Of a stretch of DNA of 64,000 nt, positions 34,625-46,486 are shown piece after piece. Position numbers and translations under genes: made by a program. Position 1 is the stretch's first letter. Each line of letters opens with the position of its first letter. Where the stretch lies: positions 9,935,787-9,999,786 of the forward strand of contig CM074195.1 in assembly GCA_037179385.1 (NCBI GenBank), read 5' to 3'. Below the pieces are notes generated by a model. That model searched no databases and had not been told where the DNA came from. It saw nothing but the letters and a program-made list of their open reading frames with translations. This DNA comes from Holothuria scabra. Taxonomy: Eukaryota; Echinodermata; Holothuroidea; Aspidochirotida; Holothuriidae.

Positions 34625-34902
34625 TATGGAGACCATGACCTACAACAGTTAATTCTTCCATATGAATATTCATATCCGTCCTATAACATGAAAACAAATA
34701 AAATTCTGAATATATATTCATAAGGCACCATCTATCTTTTGTTGCATACAAATATTCATATAAATCATTTATCCTTATGTTATGACACTAGATAACATGC
34801 TGAATAAATATAAGGCTGCATCCATTTGTTCCATATGAATATTCATTTGGATCCTTAGATATGACAATAAATAATAAATATACATAAGTCAGCATTTCTC
34901 AC
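34625..34902. repeat. Degenerate tandem repeat abutting the kinase-exon donor
   Basis: Roughly 88-bp units. On the + strand they share TTGTTCCATATGAATATTCAT, TTGTTGCATACAAATATTCAT and similar, each followed by an ATAAATAT-rich part. The last unit runs into the exon end at 34903, whose + strand reads CTTTGTTTCATATG. The palindrome ATGAATATTCAT occurs at least twice. Confidence 0.6.
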
Positions 34903-35106
34903 CTTTGTTTCATATGCTCCATCTACTTCCTTTCGTCTAGAAAGACCAAAGTCAGCCACTTTGCAGACAAGATGTTCGTTGACAAGAATATTTCTGGCAG
35001 CCAAATCACGATGAACATAGTTCATTTCAGAGAGGTAGCGCATTCCTGATGCGATGCCTCGCATCATTCCTAGCAACTGTGTAATTGTAAATCTACCATC
35101 ATTTTC
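34903..35106 (-). CDS. Eph: Eph receptor, kinase catalytic-loop exon
   Basis: 204 bases, 68 codons, phase 0 at both ends (AATTTGCAG|GAAAA and ACAAAG|GTGAGA). Encodes [20 protein letters not shown], then [14 protein letters not shown] (catalytic Asp and Asn), then VADFGLSRR (metal-binding Asp), then GAYETK with the activation-loop tyrosine. HRDLAARN is the tyrosine-kinase form of the loop. The last codons and the donor are echoed in degenerate form by the tandem repeats just downstream in the intron. Confidence 0.96.
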
Positions 35107-36149
35107 CTGCAAATTAAAAGGAATTCAACTTTAAGACTTATCAGATTTAAACAATATTTTCAACAAAACCTGTGAGGATTACAAAGTATGGTGTAATCAT
35201 GGTAGATTTGCAAACAGACTTACTATGCCTGTGCCAGTTTGATCTTTAATAGAATACCACAATCATATTTCAAACTTTATGTTGGCATCTACTGCATCAG
35301 AACACTGGAAATGTTTAGTTGGATGGCGCCCTCTCTTTCAAAAAGTATGCTTGTTAAAGCTGTCTTTCTTCACTGCACATAAATTTGATTCCTAACTTTC
35401 TTTTCTAGACTTGGAGGGATCTGGGTCTGGGTACCACTATTCAGATTCATGCTATCAAGGCAGGGTCTACTGTGTCTAAAACTTTTCATTCTCCCATCTG
35501 TACCTAATGTTAATTTGTGTATTAGCTCTGATATTAAATAGAACTTTAATGTATTAGATTTCCCCAAAGTCTTGGATCTTTCTAAGTGGTTTTTCTTTTT
35601 CCTCTTTTTTTTTCTGAGCTTTCTTGATAATCCTCTTCATTCTTATATTGTCTAATCTGGTGATATGCAGCACTTTGTGTGATTTATTTTACACATAACC
35701 ATAAGACTCTGAATTGTACTCTGTCATGGCTTGTACATGTTGTCTGAGCATTTTAAAAAGCAGAATTTCATTGCATAGAGTTGTATGATTAGTATTCAAC
35801 AACCACAAAAACAGAGAAGCTCCTACACACCGAGCCATATTAAAGATTGGCACCAGAATAGTGTTTGGCATATCCGCCAACTTTATTTACATTTTTCTCT
35901 CTTACCTATGGAGACGAAACTCATTTCAACCCATATCAGGTCGATTGTTGATTGATCATACATACCTCTGTCAACTTAAAACAATTGCAAAAGGAATACT
36001 TACGTAGGGAGTACTGCAATAATACCCAGTAGTTTGTATAGTCAAGAACCAAAAGACATAAACTAATGCTAAATGTTCCCCTTCCCCTTTAGACTCCTGC
36101 GGAGAGTACCTTGGTAGGGGTGTGAACGACCTCCTAACAGGTTCTCAGT

Positions 36150-36214
36150 TAGAAATTAAAGGGCCCACGTCCCCACCCTACAGGTAGAAATTAAAGGGCC
36201 CGCGTCCCCACCCT
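36150..36214 (+). repeat. Two-copy tandem, 35-bp period
   Basis: TAGAAATTAAAGGGCCC followed by ACGTCCCCACCCT (36150-36179) is repeated with one change, GCGTCCCCACCCT (36185-36214). Non-coding, in an Eph intron. Confidence 0.75.
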
Positions 36215-36758
36215 TTGAAACAAAATTTCAAGAGCAAAGATAGCAATTTCAGATTTCCCTGTGCAAAAATATGTTAACCCTAAGAGTCATCACAGCAAAT
36301 TAATTAAATTGGCTACTACAAGCATGGATCTCTAACAATGCAAAAAGTGTGCATGAAGTCTCAGCATTTTGCTGAGGGAGAATGAAGATGGGGAACAGAG
36401 GCTTTGCAATGGCGTCACTGAACAGCCATGCTGGAGGACATTCATGCCAAATACACGTGGCTTTGTGCGGAACGCACTGCACAGTATGCACTGTGACATG
36501 CGCGGTGTACAGAACTTCAACGAGCAAGCGCGTCCTGTATGGTTTCCTACTTTACATGTACTCCAACATGGCAGCCGGAGAGTATTATGACGTCATCTGA
36601 AAAGCCTCTATAGATGACCCTTGCTGAGCAATCCTGCCTGACAGATTCCCAACAGGAACTTTAAACTTACACATATGAGACCTAAATCAGTCAATCAACA
36701 CCCTAGTAAAATGCCAAGTCTGAAATATTCAGTATCTTTCCATTCTGAAAAAACTTAC

Positions 36759-37006
36759 TCTTAAAAATTTATCAAGAGAGCCATTTTCCATAAACTCTGT
36801 TACTATCATGGCTGGCCTAGTCTTCGTCACAACTCCAAGTAGACGAATGACGTTAGGATCATCAAATTGTCCCATAATAGATGCTTCTGCTAGGAAGTCT
36901 GCTCTGTCTTTATCTGTAGCACCTGTTTTTAATGTCTTTACTGCTACATTTCTTGTAGTTTTGTCTGGCATCCAAATAACGCCGCTACAGACATCGCCAA
37001 ATTCAC
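36759..37006 (-). CDS. Eph: Eph receptor, kinase N lobe exon
   Basis: 248 bases, phase 1 in (CTCTCTCCAG|GTGAA) and phase 0 out (TTAAGA|GTAAGT). Completes the ATP loop [11 protein letters not shown], carries the catalytic lysine in NVAVKTLK, helix C ([12 protein letters not shown] with its Glu), and [11 protein letters not shown], then the hinge [17 protein letters not shown]. All N-lobe residues needed for activity are present, so the receptor is predicted catalytically competent. The phenylalanine and glutamate of EFMENGSLD are typical for Eph. Confidence 0.96.
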
Positions 37007-38174
37007 CTGGAGAGAGAAAGCAAAAACATGGAAATTTGTTACAGTCAGCTAATGCTGTCATATCAAATGGCACCTGAGCAGGGGAGGGGGTGAGGGGAAG
37101 GGGCATATTAGGCAGAAAATATTAACCTGTAATCATACACAGATCAATTAAACTTTCCCTTCCTTATCTTTCCCCCTCCCCATAAGAGCACATATATGCT
37201 CTTCTCTTGGTTAATTATGCTTAAGGGAGCCTCAAGATCAACTGGTACAAACACACTTTAAAACTACAAGGTAACGCCTTTATCTTTACATAAAATGCTC
37301 AACATTTTCAGACAGAATAAGCATTTTGCCTTGAACTAAGCAAGGCCTATCAACAAACAAATGGTCCAGAAGGTCTAAGATGCATTCACAATTTGAGAAT
37401 TTTAAGAGATCACACACAGGCAAGATCCTGCAGCCCTTATGAATTAGTAGTATAACAAGAATTGGCCGATGCAGAGATAAATGTCGAAGCAAATTGACCT
37501 ATCTTTGGAGAAAATATCACTGAGACATGAAATGCTAGACACAGAGGCTTAACATTGTAGAAGTTATAATGTAGTGGGTAAGTGTATTTTTGCCGGACTA
37601 AATTCATTTTTCTTCAGGAAATATTTTTTACCACAGCCAATTTCTTATTCAGAAAGACTGATCCTAAAACTTCTCCCAAATGGAGTAGCTACCCTTAAAG
37701 GACATAAGAAGTCCATACTCATACCCCAGCATGAAGAGTAAGTCCTACATAAGCAAAAGCAGATTTGCAAAAGTTATGTCTTCTGAACATACCAGAAAAC
37801 ACCTCCCATAGGTCCACATGGATTTGGTAAAGACTCACTCCTCCCTGCTACATGTTACACTGACTGATGTTATACCTAGTCATGTGACCTACTTAAGATC
37901 ACTATAGCAGAAAACATGTTTCCCCCAATTTATCTGTTATGGTTAAAGATATTTCAAATCGTAAAAATTCAAACACAGGCAACATATGTCATTAAAATAG
38001 TGTAGTTATGTCAAACTTCCACACTGCTCACACATGACAGACCAACTTACAAGTTAAAAGTAATTTAACTGCGAAACTCAAGTATTACAACTCTGGCTTT
38101 CATAGCATCATCAAAGAGATCACGAATATAAAGTGAAGCATTCCTTTTCCGAAATAAATTTAAATGATGCCTAC

Positions 38175-38312
38175 CTCCACCAATGACATCTAATATCCGT
38201 ATACAGCTGGAATCAATTTCAGAGGCAAACTCCCTCACAGCCTCATCTGGATTTTCATACGTTGACGGGTCTATGTAAGTTCTCACTTTCGTGATGTGCG
38301 GAAGGATGACGG
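38175..38312 (-). CDS. Eph: Eph receptor, juxtamembrane tyrosine / kinase entry exon
   Basis: 138 bases, phase 1 at both ends (GTTCCACAG|CCGTC and GGTGGAG|GTAGGC). Encodes [19 protein letters not shown], then [12 protein letters not shown]. The two tyrosines in YIDPxTYExP are the family's hallmark autophosphorylation sites, which release juxtamembrane autoinhibition and bind SH2 proteins. The exon ends inside the first half of the glycine-rich loop (IGGG), completed by the next exon. Confidence 0.95.
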
Positions 38313-41038
38313 CTGTGGAACAGAACACAATGTCATTTGGTTTAGTTACATGCTTCATTACCCATAATCCCTTGTTGACATGTCATCTTGTCATAGAGAC
38401 TTCTTCCTCCTTCTAACAAGTAAAATAATACCTTTCAAGAATTCCCTCACCTTGTTTTTTTCTTCTTTTTTTATCACAATCACCTTTCTTTGTTCTTGAC
38501 ACTCTTTTATGTAATCTAATCTGAACTACAAATGACCTGCTTTCACAAACAGAATCCAACTCCAAAATATGCCCCACTTTCAGACTTAATACCTATGCAC
38601 TTTCCTTAGATATAGAGAGATAATGTGCAAACTGTGGCATTTCGCTTCCATTGAAGCAAATGTAACATCAGTTCCTTTCATCCGACAAAATTGTCTGCTG
38701 TTTCCAAGAGTCTGCAAACGTCAAATTACGACTTCCACCTCATAAGATACGAGAAAACATACACACTGGTGGTTTCTCACATATGGTTGAATAAATTTCA
38801 CAACTCATTTGAACCCAGTGCCTTTAAAATATGATTTCTAATCTGATATCACATCAAAATGTGGCCTTGTGAGGAAAAATAAGAAGCAGTCAATTCTATA
38901 TTACTGAAATAACACGACAGAGTGGTATGCTAAAAAATCGATGCCTACAGGTAAAATTATTGTTTCAATCTTAATGTTTCATAATGTAAATAAGGCAATT
39001 TTTTACACAAAGAAAGACAGAATGAATAGAACAGTTATAAATTGGATTTTACCAGCTGTACTTCAGGTTGTGTTTAGACAGTTTCATAAGGAAACCTGCT
39101 CTATTACATAGAGGATATATAAGATGGGAGGCAGGTGGGAGGGTTGAGAAAGACCTGATAAAACTGTTTATGGGCATCACTTCAGGGTTGACTGCTACAA
39201 AATTGATTTTGAATAGCACACATCTACCTCCACTAACCATCATACACCCCCTACCCCCCCTCCCCCAACAGCAACTGAGGAATCTACTCGTAGAAAATGG
39301 GTGTACAATGTAACTGCAATACAACTGCCACAGCTATGCTTAGCAAATGGGTTTACAAGGCTCAGAGGCCCCAAGAACTCAGTGGCCCAACCAACCCAAA
39401 GCTAGTGCATACAAAGTTTCACTCATTAACCTATACCTCCTAATGGAGATCTCATGAATCTTAGGAAAATGGGTACGGGGTTGGATGTCTCTCCCTATCT
39501 CATGTCCATGGTGTGAGGGGGGTGCTACTGTCCTGCACCCTTTATTTCTTTGCAGTTTTAAATGAAACATTCCTCTAGAGGGTGAGATATGAACAGACAA
39601 GGGGGAGTTTGTCTCTCTCTTCAATAATGCAATAGTATGCAACAGTACTGTAATACTCATCACACATCAAATATTCGTTTCCGTGTTTTTGGTCTAATGG
39701 AAAGAGCATCCGCCTCTCACGCGGAAGGCCCAGTTCGATTCCCAGGTTGAGTCATACCAAAGACTCTAAAAATGGAACCTACTGCCGTTGTGCGTGATGT
39801 TCTGCATAAGCAATGGAGTATGGATAACAAGCCTGTGAGCCACAACTGGAAAAAAGGCCGTGGTCTGCTCGACTTGAACCAATAGTTTGGAAAGTGGACT
39901 TAAAACTCCATCTAACTCTTGAACGCTAACTGTGCGGTAGGTAACCTATGTTGCTGCAAAGGCGCTATTAAGGTATAACTATCTACAGTGTTGCATTTAT
40001 ACCAAAAGAGTAGCCTCCACTTGTTTTTTCTGTTTACATTGTAGACTGTGGTGGTCGGCTTGAATGGTAGTGATTTCTTTGATAGGGGGTAACTGTAACT
40101 AACTACAGGGGTTTGTTGAAGCAAACTTGGAGAGTGCCATCAACTTTATTTATAAGGACAAACAAGATAGTTCAATAATGACCAGTGGAATATAGCTGGA
40201 TATTTGTTGCATTTATTACCCTTAATTCAAGGTAAAATTTCTTTATTCTGTAAATGCAAAGGAGTTGTGAAAATTTTTCACTAGCTTATAGGGAAATAAA
40301 CAATTTTACCACCTACAGCAATGATACACACATACTGCTAGGAGCAATGAATACCCGAACCGCCTGTAGATAAGGTGTAAAATATGCTATTATTACGCAC
40401 TGTACTACCAAACCCACCACTGCATAAAATCACAACTACTGAAGCTGAAAAAAATATCAAGCAAGTCTAGCGTACAAGAGAATTGTTTCATGAAGACTGC
40501 CTGGTATTATCTGGAGTGCTTTTGCGTGCAGCATGCATACTTTCAGTTCAATGACACAGTTACAACCTGGGCCTCACTACCCTCATCTTTCACGATGAAT
40601 CACAGTTGAAAATGACTATTAAAGCTGTAATGACTAAAATAACTCAAAACAAACTCATCTGTCAATGACCTAAAGGTTGCTCTCTGTAATTGCCCCATTT
40701 TACTTTCTGCCTCAGCCGTGGACAGGAAAATTACCATTTTCGACGCAATCTGTTGCATGTACGTCCACCACTTTTGCAATAATGTTGTGATGAATGACTA
40801 ATGAAATGTTTGCAAGGGATCATTACTGATGTGAGAATGACTTCGAAATTGAGTGTAACCATGAGAAATGACATTAAAAAGGGTGCAAATTGAGTGGAAC
40901 CATGAGAAATGACACAAAAAAGGGTCCAAAACTGTTCTAGGGGTAATTGTAAAATGACACCATAATAGCTTGTGGGAAGGTTCCAGCTCATGCGTCTAGG
41001 AATACTTTGCATCATAGAGAAAAAAGATGATAGCTTAC
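38313..41038 (-). other. Eph intron before the YIDP exon
   Basis: Contains the tRNA-Glu-like SINE at 39686-39921 and a pyrimidine/purine block near 39240. Nothing else recognised. Confidence 0.5.
39686..39921 (+). mobile_element. tRNA-Glu-like SINE copy
   Basis: The head TGGTCTAATGGAAAGAGCAT, CGCCTCTCACGCGG and CAGTTCGATTCCC has the layout of tRNA-Glu: a CTC anticodon in a CTCTCAC loop and a box B. It is followed by the same body as 18301-18544 (TCATACCAAAGACT, ATTCTGCATAAGCAATGGAG-like, GAGCCACAACTGGAAAAAA) and ACTCCATCTAAC. The acceptor stem is not formed, so it is not a tRNA gene. Located in an Eph intron. Confidence 0.8.
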
Positions 41039-41103
41039 GTTCATTGTTCAAACCATTGGAGTACACCAAGGAACCATTGTCTAAAGTTGGCATTTCTTTA
41101 TTT
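41039..41103 (-). CDS. Eph: Eph receptor, juxtamembrane exon c
   Basis: 65 bases, phase 2 in (TTGTCTTTCTCAG|AAAT) and phase 1 out (AATGAAC|GTAAGC). Encodes NKEMPTLDNGSLVYSNGLNNE. The SLVYSNG segment occupies the place where vertebrate Eph receptors have a D-x-VYF-type segment before the YIDP motif, so this is probably the ancestral juxtamembrane exon. The large intron upstream (11 kb) separates it from the cassette exons. Confidence 0.78.
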
Positions 41104-41215
41104 CTGAGAAAGACAAGAAAGAAATAAAAACATGAGTACAAACAGTTAGTTTAAGGTACAGCAGCTATGAGAATAAAATAAATTGACAATTGTGATGGGG
41201 GTATAGTGTATATGT

Positions 41216-41574
41216 TTAAAGGGATATATTCCATTCCAAATGGAACAACATCGCATACAAAGAGGAAAGCTCATATTATTAAACCAAACAGTCTTAGAAA
41301 TAAACACCGGCAAATTGTTTCATCTCTTCAAAATATTAATCTTTGAAAGAGTTATAGAAGCTGTGTCATTTGAATTTTTGAAAGGTTTGGGTGAAAAACA
41401 ATGTTCTTGTGCAACTATTAACTGTATTTTCATCTGTGAGAAACCTATTTTTTGAGACAAAGGCTAATAATGTACTGTCTTATTTTGAATAACCCATTAT
41501 TCTGTATCCACACACATTAGTTTTGAAACTATTTTTTTTTTCTTGGTAAAACCAATGCAATAATTTCCCTTTAA
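41216..41574 (+). mobile_element. TTAA-flanked MITE, family 3
   Basis: TTAA at 41216-41219 and 41571-41574 with ends TTTAAAGGGATATATT and, on the other strand, TTTAAAGGGAAATTATT. The interior shares TTTGAATTTTTGAAAG and GTTTGGGT with a truncated reverse copy at about 19735-19979. It sits directly upstream (in Eph sense) of juxtamembrane exon c. Confidence 0.65.
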
Positions 41575-44500
41575 AAAAAGTAAGGTATGCTTGGTTTTGA
41601 ATGTAGGAACATGTAAAATTTAGGGGTGGGGGTGGTGGCAGACTTGACATCTATGGCAGGAGATAGACAGTTTGCCCAGTCCTGTCATTACCAAAAAATA
41701 TTTGAAGAAGTTTGCAAAAAGAGATGGGTTGACCAGGGCTGGTAAAACTGAATTTAACAGGAAAGGAGTGACAATTTTTCCACAATCTTTTCTGCATTGC
41801 CATGAGCAAAGCAGGGTTTTTTTTCACTACACTCACCCAAATTTCCCAGAAAGGAGTCCCATCTTTCCAAATTTTGCTACTCATGAGGGTTGACGTACTC
41901 AATTTGTTTGTATTTGTGTGCAAGCGATTTTGGGTGGGGGTGACATAACCTTTAAGACTTCTGACACATTAGCTGATACTTCCCCCTACGGAGTACTTTT
42001 TTGTGTTCAAATGATACTCACATACAAGCAAACACACCACTAGCTCTAAAAGACAAACCTGAATTTGTTGTTGCAATCATAACAAAAGTCGATAGGTCTA
42101 TAAATTGAGCGGCATAACATTCTGTACTCACACGTATACCGGAGCTGATATTCTCATTCCTGACCACTTGCTCTGTCTCACAACCAAAGTTCAAAATGTA
42201 CTCTCATACAGTCAGCTTTTCTACACATTTGTTCTCACATTCAAAGGTCACTCAAAATTCAAGTACAACACTTCTATGTGTTATACTCATTCACAATAAA
42301 TAATCACGCTCACAGCAGCCCTCTTATGAGTACAGGAAACTTAACATCACATCATCTACTCAAGTCACTTTGCAATTTCAAAGAGGGAAAATCCCCTTGA
42401 ACTTTTTTAATTCAAGTCAGTCAACTTTACAAGTCGTGACTTGTGACTCAAATCACATTTTCTTTGCAACTCATGAGAAGTAGACTTACAGACACAGACA
42501 ATGGACCCTTTACCAAATAGCAGTTACCTATAGGATTGTGTGCCAGGGTATTGGTCTAAGACATTTTACTGTAGCCAAAACTGGCACACACCAAATACAT
42601 TCCCACAATCCTTTGCAATTACTAATGGGAGAGGGTGCACACCCTTTCAAACACTGCTTTACATAGATGGCCACCATTACTAAGTATGTAATGTATGAAC
42701 AATTTAGTAAAACTCAGGGGGATAATTGTCCCCCTCCTCCCTCCCTCAATATTTGTCCCTCTTTCCCCTCCTCTCTGGCTATAGTCCTACACTACCAGCA
42801 TGTTTGACTACATACTGTATGTGCCCTAACCTACTAGTGTAAAAAACAGTCATACTTCCACAAAAGGTCTACTATGAAAGCAATATATTTATCTACCAAA
42901 CAGTATCAGTATCTTGCATACAGGCAACTTTTTGTCTTTTCACTCAAACTACACAAACCACCTGTTTTAACAACCAAGGAGTCCTTGAGACGCAATCATT
43001 ATTCATTTCAAAAAAATTCTTTAAAGATTTCCAAACAATAAGCAGATATTTTGATGTGGATTTCTTGCAAACATAATATTTCATAATCAAATTCCAAGTT
43101 CACAAGTAAGAACTAAAACGTGTTGAATTATTGATATTTTTTGTGCCAATATATTCAAGTCATCAAATCCAAAGACATGTTACACCAACTACTGATTTCT
43201 TCGCAGTTTTTATCTTCTTAGTTGCCTGGGGATTTTTTTTATTTTTAAAGCTTTTATTTCTAGATTTTTTTTTTTTGGGGGGGGGAGGCATGCAGGGTGG
43301 GGGGAGATAAGGAGGAGGTATCAGCTTTAATATCTAACACTGACCCAATTACAAATTGGCATACTGTTTTATTGCACAAACCAGTACCTAATCTTTAACT
43401 AGGATTCCTGCAACTTCTGGAAAATTCATTTTGAAATTTTTTTCCATGCCAACATTGCTCTTGACATTTTACAAAAAAATTCATAAAATTTGAGGATATG
43501 AGAATAACCAATGTTGATATTATAAGTGAAAATGCATTTTTGATGTAAATAGTGATAATAACACAATGTCAATTTGTGGAATTTATCATGACTTTTCCAT
43601 GACTTCACATAACTTCCCTTTATTTCAAGGCTTTTCCACATGATTTTCAATGTTCATTGTTTTTCTAGGTTTTCTTGACAGCAGGATATCTTGCTTACTT
43701 TTTTTTGCCATAAAGCACTACAGTAATACATGAACATAATTATTATTTTGTAACAGTGCGAAAAACTTTTTGCGGACTACCAAAATTTCCTTGTGCACAA
43801 TTAAAAGTAATGAAATGGTTGTCCAAAGGGACAATTATGAATTTATATGAAAATCAAGGCCTGACCGTGCAATATGACAATCCTTTTTACAAGCATAAAT
43901 AGTCAAGTGTCATACAAAAAAGATTTTGAATCAACTAACTTTCAACAGTTTTGTGCATCAAATTTGAAAGAAGTGTCTTGTCACAAATTTTTAAGAACCA
44001 AAATGAGTCATTAACTATTGCTCACTCATGAAACAATGATTTGTTTGTACGATGTGGCCATTGTCTAGGTTTGATTATTTGTCATAAGTACATGAAGAAA
44101 GCATTAACATTTGGAAAAGTTTGATAAACTTCACAAACCAATTCAAAGTGTTACTTTAAAGATCCAACAATCACACAAAAACTTTACGTGCTGAACGGAC
44201 TCTCCCCCATATCTCAATGTTTTCCTCTCAAGTCCCCACAAACCTTGAATCACTCTACTTGGAGAAAGGCAGTTTTGAAAGCAAGTCACTTCAGCTTAAC
44301 ATTAAGGATAATTTTACTAAATTCAATGCCACTGAGAAAAAATAAAATGCATTTGTGTCTTCATGCAGAAATATTATCTGTGACTGACAAACTTTCGAGC
44401 CCCTTAAACTTCAGTAAAACTCTCAATTTAACCTTGTGCTGTACCAGAGATAATTGTTTTATGAATCTGATGTGACTGCTTGGAGGAAATTATGATCTGC

Positions 44501-46442
44501 ATCTTCGATGAAAAGAGAGGGTAACATTGGATTTTTGTCTCTTGGCTCAAGGACAGTTAACCATTATCACTCCATGTTTGTAAAAGTTTTGCCTCTTCAG
44601 AAATATGACGCTTCTCTACTTGGGTGGACGATGATTTGCTTCTTAAAGACATCATGAACACTTAACTTCACTGTAGATGAAATGCCAGTAAATGTTAATG
44701 GCTGTTTTTTTTTTGCTTCCATTTTATTCTAATCTTTAGGCAATCTTCCTAAATAAGGAAGATAACAAAATCACCTTCAAAATGGTATTTTCTCTTCTAA
44801 ATTTACTCCAAAAAGCATTTGACAAGGTCATGTTCAGGCCCCCCCATCTCCATGGGTACCTTGGGTTTATATTTTCTAAAATGAGAGTGATTTGGGAAGG
44901 TGATTACAACAAGCTGCAAATCTGTAAAACAGAGGCACTCAAGCAAAACAGCCCAAAAAGTTTGTAACTTAACAACTAGGGGGCAGCAAAACATAATGCC
45001 CAGATTTTTTAACCTGTGTCTACAGATTCAAAATAGTTTCACATGGATATTGAAGAAATAAGGCTTACACCATGATCGCATACCAAAATTTGACACTGAG
45101 GGAAGGAAACCATAACTCAAAAGAATAGTCCAGAGCCAAATTTATTTTGATATGTTAAAGAGGGACAGTCTGACACACATATTATACGTATACAGAGGTT
45201 CAGTAGCTCCAGGTTTTCTTCAGGAGACAACTTCTAAATGTTGTAAGGGCCTCTTGTAGGAATCATCCTATCCTCAAGAAAGTATTTAAAAAGCAATTAT
45301 CATTCCAAAACTTTCACTCTAGATTTCGCGATTACGATGGGACCACTTTACATTATTTCTTTGAAAGTTTGACATAGCAAATGTGATGAACTACCCTGAG
45401 GGTTAAACTTTTTGTGAAAATCCCTCATCGATTCTCTTCAGTTGGAGCCCAAAGTCGGTCGGAGAGGCGACTAACTTCTGACTGATAGTCACTCATATGT
45501 ACATTGCATGCCCTCTGAGAGATTTCCCTGCGTCTTCTGTTTTCTATTTTCTTTTCCTTTCCTTTTCAACTTTCCATTTTTTTTTCTTTTTCTTCACTGG
45601 CCCGACTGACAGATCCACTACCAGTACGCCAAACTTAAAACTACATGCAAACTGATCTTTCCCTGACAAATGTAATCTGGAAAAACTACACAATTACTAA
45701 TTTAAAATCTTTAGGGAAATTTTGATCAGATCTTGAAGGAGATGAGATGGGGAGACATTTCTACAGCTACCTTAAAATAATCATCCCAGGAAACCTCCCC
45801 GGGGGATTTATTTCCAACTGTTTCACAGCCACTTCCCCTAACTTAGGTCGTGCCTCAGTGACTCACTAATAACTCTTACAGGCCCCTTTAAATCCTTCTG
45901 TAACGGCTCCTGCTGAATAAATAAGTGTCACATCAAATTGGACTCGTTACAAGTTTCTGCTACAAACACGATCAGGCTATGACAGAGAAATGTGGGGTGG
46001 CACTAGGCTATGATACACAGTTACATGTAAGGACTGATACATGTAACAACTGATAATAGCTAGTGTACACTCTGAGATACTGGGTTGGAGTTGATAAAAA
46101 AGTGTTTTTCTAAGACGTTTGATGTTTGGTTAATAAAATCTTTTAGAGGGCAATGAAATGATTTCGACAAAATTAGAACAAGTCACTATAAGGGATGAAG
46201 CGACATTGCCACATACTATTTGTTGCAAGCCGTAACTGGGAATTATTGGAAAAAAGATTTCAGGTAGAAACTATTTATAAGACCCTGGATCATGAATTTT
46301 TCTCCTAGAAGGGCAAAGTCCCGAAATGGTTTGATTATATTTCAGATAACGTCAAGAAAACTTGTGAAACTTTTCAAAGTTGAATAAAGGTTTGCAATCC
46401 TAAATGATAAGTATCTGCAGTTTCATTTTGAAAAGAATTCTT

Positions 46443-46486
46443 CACCCCCCCCCCCCCCCCCAAAAAAAAAAAAAAAAAAAAAAAAA
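46443..46486 (+). repeat. C-run joined to A-run
   Basis: About 18 C followed by about 26 A in an Eph intron. In Eph sense it is a T run followed by a G run. Similar shorter C/A junctions occur at 4787-4804, 26584-26604 and 50638-50650. Length in an assembly is likely unreliable. Confidence 0.8.

Larger units (their letters stand above)
35107..38174 (-). other. Eph introns in the kinase N lobe
   Basis: Introns 35107-36758 and 37007-38174 flank the N-lobe exon. Mostly unique AT-rich sequence. The 35-bp two-copy tandem is here. A block at 36300-36600 is richer in GC than its surroundings with open frames on both strands, but I find no similarity or splice signals to make it an exon. Confidence 0.5.

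Noticed and set aside
36300..36600. Several overlapping frames on both strands in an Eph intron
   Set aside because: Open on four frames at once, a sign of composition rather than coding; no similarity and no phase match to neighbouring Eph exons.
39686..39760. Possible functional tRNA-Glu gene
   Set aside because: Box A, anticodon loop and box B are present but no acceptor stem forms, and the SINE body follows directly.
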